DNA from: Peptoniphilus pacaensis
Lineage (GTDB): Bacteria; Bacillota; Clostridia; Tissierellales; Peptoniphilaceae
Direction: 5' to 3'
Assembly: GCF_900088125.1 (NCBI RefSeq)
Contig: NZ_FLQT01000003.1
Span: forward strand, 805,071-869,070
DNA: 64,000 nucleotides
The first letter of the stretch is position 1; every line of letters begins with the position of its first letter. The position numbers and the translations under genes are program-made. Below the pieces are notes generated by a model. The model worked only from the letters and a program-made list of their open reading frames with translations, was not told the origin of the DNA and searched no databases. This document shows positions 58,761-64,000 of this stretch, piece after piece.

Positions 58761-59779
58761 TGAAGGCACATACAGGTAATATACTAGACTATAAAACCTA
58801 CTCATATTTAAATGTAAATGAAGTAGAAGTTGAAGGAAGCGAGATAAAAGGCGACGAGAAAGCTTCTGCCGCCGAAGTCTTTAAAAATTACGATTACGGC
58901 ATCAGCAAAGAAATGGTGGAATATCATGACACGAGCTCCACGATTGCCAAGCATTATAATATTACGTGCGCGAAAGATCTCGGCGTCCACAGACTGGACG
59001 GCGACGAGGACGAAATCGTAACCTTAGATTTCGATGTAGCGGAAAATGCTCGCCTTACCGGTTATTTCGTATCGGAAAAGAAAGACGGTTATCGCTCCGC
59101 CCTCGTGCGCATTCACGTAAAGAAAAAGGCCGTAGCCCGCTTATATTTCGTCAATATGGACGAGAGCGAAGTGGCCAACTACCTCTCCCTCGGCGCCATC
59201 GTCGAAGAAGGAGCGAAGCTCGATTGCTACATCTTCCACATGGGAGACGGCGATGAAACCAGCAATGTGAAATGCTATTTGAAGGGCGAAAACGCCCTCG
59301 GCAATATTCAATCCATCTACCTCGGAAAGGGCGGCCAATCTTACGATTTGGTTTACGACATGATTCACGAAGGAATCGACACCACCTCGAACCTCGTCGT
59401 GGACGGTGCCCTTATGGACAATGCCTATAAGGTATTTAAGAGCCGTATCGACTTTTTGGAAGGCTCCAAGCACAGCCGGGGCAACGAAGAAGAATTTGCC
59501 ATTTTATTGGATTCTACGGCGAGAAGCCTTTCCGTGCCCGCTCTCTTGAGCCACGAAGACGATGTAGAGGGCAATCACGCCGCCAGTGCGGGGAGAATCG
59601 ATCAGGACATGCTCTTTTACTTCCTCACTCGCGGTTTCGACGTAAAAACCGCCGAGCGCATGATCGTCGATGCGAAATTTGCACCGGTGATCGATGCCGT
59701 CGTTTACGAAAACGAGCGCGCAATGATCTACGATCAACTGGAAACCATCTTGAGGAGGCGCGAAAATGTTACAGCCTAG
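58760..59779 (+). CDS. sufD: Fe-S scaffold subunit SufD
   Basis: 339 residues of the SufB/SufD family: HSRGNEEEFAILLDSTARSLSVPALLSHEDDVEGNHAASAGRIDQDMLFYFLTRGFD covers the conserved C-terminal core, including the GNHAA motif. It overlaps sufB by one base and sufS by 14. Partner of SufB in the SufBC2D complex. Confidence 0.95.
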   Translation: MKAHTGNILDYKTYSYLNVNEVEVEGSEIKGDEKASAAEVFKNYDYGISKEMVEYHDTSSTIAKHYNITCAKDLGVHRLDGDEDEIVTLDFDVAENARLTGYFVSEKKDGYRSALVRIHVKKKAVARLYFVNMDESEVANYLSLGAIVEEGAKLDCYIFHMGDGDETSNVKCYLKGENALGNIQSIYLGKGGQSYDLVYDMIHEGIDTTSNLVVDGALMDNAYKVFKSRIDFLEGSKHSRGNEEEFAILLDSTARSLSVPALLSHEDDVEGNHAASAGRIDQDMLFYFLTRGFDVKTAERMIVDAKFAPVIDAVVYENERAMIYDQLETILRRRENVTA

Positions 59780-61013
59780 CGAAATTAAGGAGATCCGCAA
59801 GGATTTTCCCTTTTTAGAACTGTCCACCAAGGACAGTCCCCTGGTTTATTTGGACTCGGCGGCGACGACGCAAAAGCCGAGACAAGTGATCGAGGCCATG
59901 AACCGCTACTACAGCTATGAAAACGGCGGGCCCCACCGCGGCGCCCACCGCCTGTCCATGGCGGCCACGGAAGTCTACGAAGGCGCCCGTGAGGCGGTGA
60001 AAGACTTCCTCGGCGCAAACAGCGTGAACGAAATCATCTTTACCAGAAACGCCACGGAAGGCTTAAACCTTCTCGCCTACTGTTGGGGCCTGGAAAACTT
60101 AAAGGCCGGGGACGAAATCGTCCTGTCCATTATGGAACACCACGCCAATTTAGTGACCTGGCAGTACGTGGCGGAAAAAACCGGCGCCAAGCTGGTCTAT
60201 CTCTACATCGACGAAAACAAAGAGATTCCGAAAAAAGAAATCGAAGAAAAGATTACGGCAAAGACCAAGCTTTTGGCCATTACTCAATCTTCTAATGTTC
60301 TCGGCACCATGCCCGATGTAAAGAGCATGATCGCCTATTTGAGAAAAGTCAGTCCTGAAGCCAAGGCCGTGGTGGACGGCGCCCAAGCCGCACCCCACAT
60401 GCCCGTGGATGTGAAAGATCTGGACTGCGATTTCTACGTCTTCAGCGGCCACAAAATGTTTGCCGCCATGGGGGCGGGCGTCCTCTACGGCAAGCTCGAC
60501 AATCTGAACGCCTTGAAGCCCTATATGTATGGCGGCGACATGATCGAATACGTCTACGAAGATCATTCCACCTTCCTCGATGCCCCCGGACGCTTCGAAG
60601 CGGGCACCCAAGACGTGGGCGCCGCATCCAGCCTCCCCGTGGCCATCGACTATTTAAACGCCATCGGACTGGACAAGATCCACGAATACGAAAGCTATCT
60701 CGTGGACTACGCCTACGACGCCATGAGCCAAATGGACGACATCACCATCCTCTCCCGCCCCACCAATCCCAGAGGCGGACTCATTACCTTTAATTTCAAC
60801 GACGTTCACCCCCACGACGTGGCATCCATCTTGGATTCCAAGGGCATTGCCATTCGCAGCGGTCACCACTGCGCCCAACCCCTGCACAGAAGCTTCGGCA
60901 TTCATTTCTCCTGCCGGGCAAGCTTTGCCGTCTACAACACCATTGAAGAAGTGGACTACTTTATTAAGAACCTGGACGAAGTAAGGAGGTTGATGGGCCT
61001 TGGCACTCGATGA
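59766..61013 (+). CDS. sufS: Cysteine desulfurase SufS
   Basis: 415 residues, group II desulfurase. PLVYLDSAATTQKPRQVIEAMNRYY at the start, FSGHKMFAAMGAGVLYGK with the PLP lysine, and IRSGHHCAQPLHRSFG with the catalytic cysteine. Supplies sulfur to SufU. Overlaps sufD and sufU (14 bases each). Confidence 0.97.
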   Translation: MLQPSEIKEIRKDFPFLELSTKDSPLVYLDSAATTQKPRQVIEAMNRYYSYENGGPHRGAHRLSMAATEVYEGAREAVKDFLGANSVNEIIFTRNATEGLNLLAYCWGLENLKAGDEIVLSIMEHHANLVTWQYVAEKTGAKLVYLYIDENKEIPKKEIEEKITAKTKLLAITQSSNVLGTMPDVKSMIAYLRKVSPEAKAVVDGAQAAPHMPVDVKDLDCDFYVFSGHKMFAAMGAGVLYGKLDNLNALKPYMYGGDMIEYVYEDHSTFLDAPGRFEAGTQDVGAASSLPVAIDYLNAIGLDKIHEYESYLVDYAYDAMSQMDDITILSRPTNPRGGLITFNFNDVHPHDVASILDSKGIAIRSGHHCAQPLHRSFGIHFSCRASFAVYNTIEEVDYFIKNLDEVRRLMGLGTR

Positions 61014-61425
61014 TATTTACACCACGCTGATTATGGAAGAGTCCCGCTCGGAACACAACAAAGGGGATTTGGACAATCCGGACTTTAAAGAGCTGGGCCA
61101 CAATCCGAGCTGCGGCGACGAAATCACCCTGCAGATCAAAATGGACGGCGACACGCTGAAGGATTTGTCCTACACCGGCGAAGGCTGCGCCATTTCCCAA
61201 GCCTCCACCTCCATTATGATCGACACGGTGCGGGGCAAGAGCCGGGAAGAAGCCGTGCATCTGGCCGACACCTTTATCGGCATGATTAAAGGCGTCTCCC
61301 TCACGGAAGAGGAAGAAGAAGCATTGGAAGATGCCATGGCATTCGAAGGCGTTTCCAAACTTCCCGCCCGGGTGAAATGCGCCGTGCTTCCCTGGTACAC
61401 CTTGAAAAATATTTTGGAAAAGTAA
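61000..61425 (+). CDS. sufU: SufU zinc-dependent sulfurtransferase
   Basis: 141 residues. Starts at TTG in the end of sufS, behind AGGAGGTTGATGGG. Conserved NPSCGDEI (Cys and Asp ligands), YTGEGCAISQASTSIM, and KLPARVKCAVLPWY, together the Cys3-Asp zinc site of SufU. It moves persulfide sulfur from SufS to the SufBCD scaffold in Firmicutes. Confidence 0.96.
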   Translation: MALDDIYTTLIMEESRSEHNKGDLDNPDFKELGHNPSCGDEITLQIKMDGDTLKDLSYTGEGCAISQASTSIMIDTVRGKSREEAVHLADTFIGMIKGVSLTEEEEEALEDAMAFEGVSKLPARVKCAVLPWYTLKNILEK

Positions 61426-61434
61426 AAGATGAAT

Positions 61435-61461
61435 CGAGCCGCATGCCGCGGCTCTTTTTTT
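61435..61461 (+). terminator. Intrinsic terminator after the suf operon
   Basis: GAGCCGC-ATGCC-GCGGCTC followed by seven T residues. Confidence 0.88.
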
Positions 61462-61531
61462 GTTTAAATATGTAAAAAGAGGAAATATATAAGTAAAATA
61501 AAGAATAAAATATCCTATAAGTGAGATGTAT

Positions 61532-61563
61532 CTGTGGTATAATTTCAATAACATTAACCACAG
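61532..61563 (+). promoter_or_regulatory. Promoter and flanking inverted repeat of the MarR gene
   Basis: CTGTGGT (61532-61538) and ACCACAG (61557-61563) are exact inverted arms 18 bp apart; the -10 TATAAT (61538-61543) starts inside the left arm. Fits an autoregulatory operator or a short leader hairpin. Confidence 0.5.
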
Positions 61564-61604
61564 TAAATCGCCGTCGATATACATACAATGCAAGGGGGGA
61601 AAGA

Positions 61605-62093
61605 ATGGAATCCAGAGAATTTTTATGGGCCTACTGGGGTCTGGTTAAAGAAGCCTGCGAAACGAAAAACGATTTAATGGAATACTTTTCAAAGACCTAC
61701 GAACTGACCCAATTGCAAGTCCTCGTCATGGGTCAAGTGGATTCCCTGGAAGACACGTCCATTCGCTCCATCGCCAGGTCTCTGCGTCGGGATCACGGCA
61801 ATATATCGAAGATCTGCACCCTACTCGAAGAAAAAGGCTTCGTCTATCGACAGCGCTCGGAAACGGACAGCCGCATCGTCAATATCTACCTGACGGAAAT
61901 AGGCAAGGAATACGTGGAAGAATTCCGCGGCGTCGTTTCGCCCTATTTTGAAAAAGTGGGCGAGTACTTAAGCGACGGCGACCTGCGCTTTATTTTAAAA
62001 TCCATGGCCAATGTGGAAAAACTGCTCAACGAATCCGACGATGTGAAAGAAATTCGCGGCAAGACAAAACCCGAACCCTCGCCGAAAGAATAA
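61605..62093 (+). CDS. MarR-family transcriptional regulator
   Basis: 162 residues from the ATG at 61605 behind GGGGGGAAAGA; a longer in-frame stretch upstream crosses the promoter and is rejected. Winged helix: TSIRSIARSLRRDHGNISKICTLLEEKGFVYRQRSETDSRIVNIYLTE. C-terminal dimer helices, then a charged tail. Targets unknown; it is flanked by the suf operon and a muramidase gene. Own promoter and terminator. Confidence 0.9.
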   Translation: MESREFLWAYWGLVKEACETKNDLMEYFSKTYELTQLQVLVMGQVDSLEDTSIRSIARSLRRDHGNISKICTLLEEKGFVYRQRSETDSRIVNIYLTEIGKEYVEEFRGVVSPYFEKVGEYLSDGDLRFILKSMANVEKLLNESDDVKEIRGKTKPEPSPKE

Positions 62094-62101
62094 TCGAATC
62101 A

Positions 62102-62145
62102 AAGCCTCCGCATCTGTCCCGAGGGAAGAGGCGGAGGCTTTTTTT
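62102..62145 (+). terminator. Intrinsic terminator after the MarR gene
   Basis: AAGCCTCCG pairs with CGGAGGCTT across a loop with a small internal hairpin, followed by T residues. Confidence 0.82.
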
Positions 62146-62234
62146 GCGCCTGAATATGTCAAATCCGAGTCATTCATAAGGGACTTGGGAAAATTTTCGC
62201 CCATGAATTATAATAGAGGGAGAAAGGAGAGGAC

Positions 62235-63875
62235 ATGAAGAAATTTTTTAAACTCAGCGTTTTGATACTTATCCTGTGCGGCCTGATGGCACCGGATACG
62301 GCACATGCCGAAACGGCCCGCGCCGTAAGAAGTCCCCAGGCACTCGTCGTCGACGGCCAAATGACGGAGCTGCGCGGCTACAGCATCGGCGGGTACAATT
62401 ACTACCGGCTCAGAGATTTGGCACAGATCTTAAAGGGCAAGGTGGACTTCGATCTGAAAGGCGACGACAAACAGATCGTCGTCGATCGGACCAAGACCTA
62501 CCAAAGCTTCCCCGGCGATCAATCGGGCGCCGCCAAGGAGCGGGCCGTGCTTCATCCCATGCAGCTGAAGGTCTTAGGCGACAGCCCGGCGGACGTCATA
62601 GAAAATGCCTACAACATTCGTGGCTTTAACTACTTCCGCCTGAGAAGCGTCGGCGCCGTGTTAGGCTTCGACGTGAGCTTTGATGAGGGAAAAAACCTGG
62701 CATTGATCACCACAAAGGCCGACAGGAAACCCGCACCGGCGCCTGTGCCTACACCTCAAGCGCCCGCGGGCCGTGTCATTTTAGGCAACGAGCGACTCCT
62801 CACGGAATACAGGGGCTTAATCGACAACAAGCGGGTGGGCCTCATTACCAATCAAACGGGCGTGGACGCCAATGGTGTGCCCGTGGCGGAAAAAATCAAG
62901 GCCTATCCCAATGCGAAGCTGGTGGCTCTCTACAGCCCGGAACACGGACTCGACGGCAAGCAAAAGGCGGGCGCCTATGTGGCAAGCTATTTCGACGCAA
63001 AGATGAACCTTCCCGTCTACAGCCTCTACGGCCCGACGAGAAAGCCCTCCCGCGACATGCTGAAGGGCGTGGACGTCTTGGTCTACGACATGCAGGACAT
63101 CGGCTCGAGAACCTACACCTACATCTCCACCCTGCAAAACGCCATGTTGGCGGCGAAGGAAAATGGCATTCCCATCGTCGTCCTGGACCGGCCCAATCCC
63201 CTGGGCGGTGAAATCGTGGAAGGCTTCTTGCGTGAAACCCGCTTTAAATCCTTCGTGGGCATCGACAAAATCCCCATGGCCCACGGCATGACCGCCGGCG
63301 AGCTGGGACAATTCTTCAATCGAGAAATCGGCGCCGATCTCACCGTGGTCCCCATGAAAAATTGGACCCGGAACATGGTCTGGCAAGACACGGGCCTGCC
63401 CTTCGCTCAAACAAGCCCCAACATCCCAAATTTGGAAAGCGCCTTTTTATACATGGCCACGGGAAGCGGCGAAGGCACCGGCATCGGCCAAAGCGAATAC
63501 TTCCGCTGGGTCGGCGGCAAAAATTTAGATTCCGCCGAATACGCCCGTCGGCTCAACGCAGCGAACCTCCCCGGCGTCACCTTCATTCCCGCGCCGAAAG
63601 GCTCTCGCGGCGGCGTGCGCCTGAAAGTTACGGATTGGCATACATTTAATCCGGCTCGCACCGGAGTCTACACACTGGCCGTGGCCAATCAAATGCGGCC
63701 CATTAACGTTCCTGCCTGCAAAAAACCCTATCACATGTTCTATCTGGTTCAGGGCTCGGAACAAATGGCGAACCTCTTCCGCGCAGGGGCATCGCCTGAG
63801 AGAATCGTGCAGGCCTATGAAAGCGACGTCAACGCCTTTAAGGCCCAACGCACGCAGTATCTGATTTATAAATAA
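62235..63875 (+). CDS. NamZ-type exo-beta-N-acetylmuramidase (DUF1343) with stalk domain
   Basis: 546 residues. Signal peptide in the first 25. Two copper-amine-oxidase-N-like stalk repeats at about 30-95 and 105-160 (RGYSIGGYNYYRLRDLAQIL, then IRGFNYFRLRSVGAVLG). After a Pro/Ala linker the DUF1343 domain starts (RVGLITNQTGVD, YSPEHGLDGKQKAGA, YDMQDIGSRTYTYISTL, DRPNPLGG, GTGIGQSEYFRWVG). NamZ in Bacillus releases MurNAc from peptidoglycan ends, so this is likely a surface recycling enzyme. Site AAAGGAGAGG before the ATG. Confidence 0.92.
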   Translation: MKKFFKLSVLILILCGLMAPDTAHAETARAVRSPQALVVDGQMTELRGYSIGGYNYYRLRDLAQILKGKVDFDLKGDDKQIVVDRTKTYQSFPGDQSGAAKERAVLHPMQLKVLGDSPADVIENAYNIRGFNYFRLRSVGAVLGFDVSFDEGKNLALITTKADRKPAPAPVPTPQAPAGRVILGNERLLTEYRGLIDNKRVGLITNQTGVDANGVPVAEKIKAYPNAKLVALYSPEHGLDGKQKAGAYVASYFDAKMNLPVYSLYGPTRKPSRDMLKGVDVLVYDMQDIGSRTYTYISTLQNAMLAAKENGIPIVVLDRPNPLGGEIVEGFLRETRFKSFVGIDKIPMAHGMTAGELGQFFNREIGADLTVVPMKNWTRNMVWQDTGLPFAQTSPNIPNLESAFLYMATGSGEGTGIGQSEYFRWVGGKNLDSAEYARRLNAANLPGVTFIPAPKGSRGGVRLKVTDWHTFNPARTGVYTLAVANQMRPINVPACKKPYHMFYLVQGSEQMANLFRAGASPERIVQAYESDVNAFKAQRTQYLIYK

Positions 63876-63879
63876 TCGC

Positions 63880-63914
63880 AAAAAAGGACAGACATTTTCC
63901 GTGTCTGTCCTTTT
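63880..63914. terminator. Bidirectional intrinsic terminator
   Basis: AAAAAGGACAGACA-TTTTCCG-TGTCTGTCCTTTT between two convergent genes, usable on both strands. Confidence 0.85.
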
Positions 63915-63926
63915 CATATGCTCGTG

Positions 63927-64000
63927 TTATCGTTGGAAATAGCGGTCCAGGGCTCGCAATATGCCCAGGGCCATGGCCTCTTGGTAGTTCGGGTCGTTGA
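63927..64000 (-). CDS. C-terminal end of a probable N-acetylmuramoyl-L-alanine amidase
   Basis: Only 23 or so residues are in the window: NDPNYQEAMALGILRALDRYFQR before the TAA at 63927. The pattern (NDPxYQ...A..I..GI..YF) is how many amidase_3 proteins end, but so short a stretch cannot prove it. Convergent with the muramidase gene, which would make a cell-wall recycling pair. Confidence 0.45.
   Translation of the reverse strand, partial: NDPNYQEAMALGILRALDRYFQR

Noticed and set aside
1-64000. CRISPR arrays, insertion sequences, prophage or integrated elements
   Set aside because: No regular repeat-spacer pattern, transposase, integrase or phage gene was found; the only sizeable repeat is the lipoprotein duplication.

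Overview
The window looks like the replication-origin region of a strictly fermentative, Gram-positive anaerobe of the Firmicutes, most likely the Peptoniphilaceae (Tissierellia). The reasons are inference from content: class II (B12-type) ribonucleotide reductase, a SUF system with SufU, BrnQ/NSS/NhaC sodium-linked transporters, an ArsS-type radical SAM protein, a small CD1871A-type CxxC protein, and a Firmicute-style dnaA-dnaN-recF-gyrB-gyrA order. GC content appears close to one half, high for that family, which would fit Aedoeadaptatus or Murdochiella-like species; the genus call is weak. No phage, IS element or CRISPR array was recognised.

Layout. The origin is the 473-bp gap at 41940-42412, with six DnaA boxes, plus a second box cluster between dnaA and dnaN. 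Left of it nearly every gene is on the minus strand, right of it most are on the plus strand, so the window straddles the start of both replichores. Going left from the origin: dnaA, dnaN, S4 protein, recF, gyrB, gyrA; an rsbV-rsbW-sigB-like module with a PsiE-like membrane protein; tRNA-Arg; a MarR regulator and a redox cluster (two tandem TlpA-like lipoproteins, a 49-residue CxxC membrane protein, a NapH-like polyferredoxin); a two-component system; an ArsS-like radical SAM protein; a DinB/hotdog/DMT operon; cysteine desulfurase-MnmA-MaoC; three sodium/amino-acid transporters; a class II ribonucleotide reductase; two cell-wall hydrolases; tRNA-Ser; Tpx-RlmH; a small operon of unknown function with a nitroreductase; an MFS transporter behind a structured, terminator-containing leader; and a truncated FAD oxidoreductase at the left edge.

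Going right: rpmH-rnpA-yidD-yidC-jag, mnmE-mnmG-rsmG, a membrane protein whose 3' end carries parS, parA-parB, then PhzF, cyclodeaminase-like and lipid-kinase genes in one overlapping run; a nuclease/ArsC-like divergent pair; a YoaK-NUDIX-MutY block; the sufC-B-D-S-U operon; a MarR regulator; a NamZ-type muramidase; and the C-terminal end of a probable amidase at the right edge.

The parts most worth a second look are the redox cluster, whose lipoprotein gene sits in an exact tandem duplication with readable break points and an 11-bp operator-like difference between copies; the MFS leader; a parS palindrome built into an intrinsic terminator; apparently leaderless mutY and nuclease promoters; and several enzymes lacking an expected residue (Tpx, ArsC-like, RsbW).
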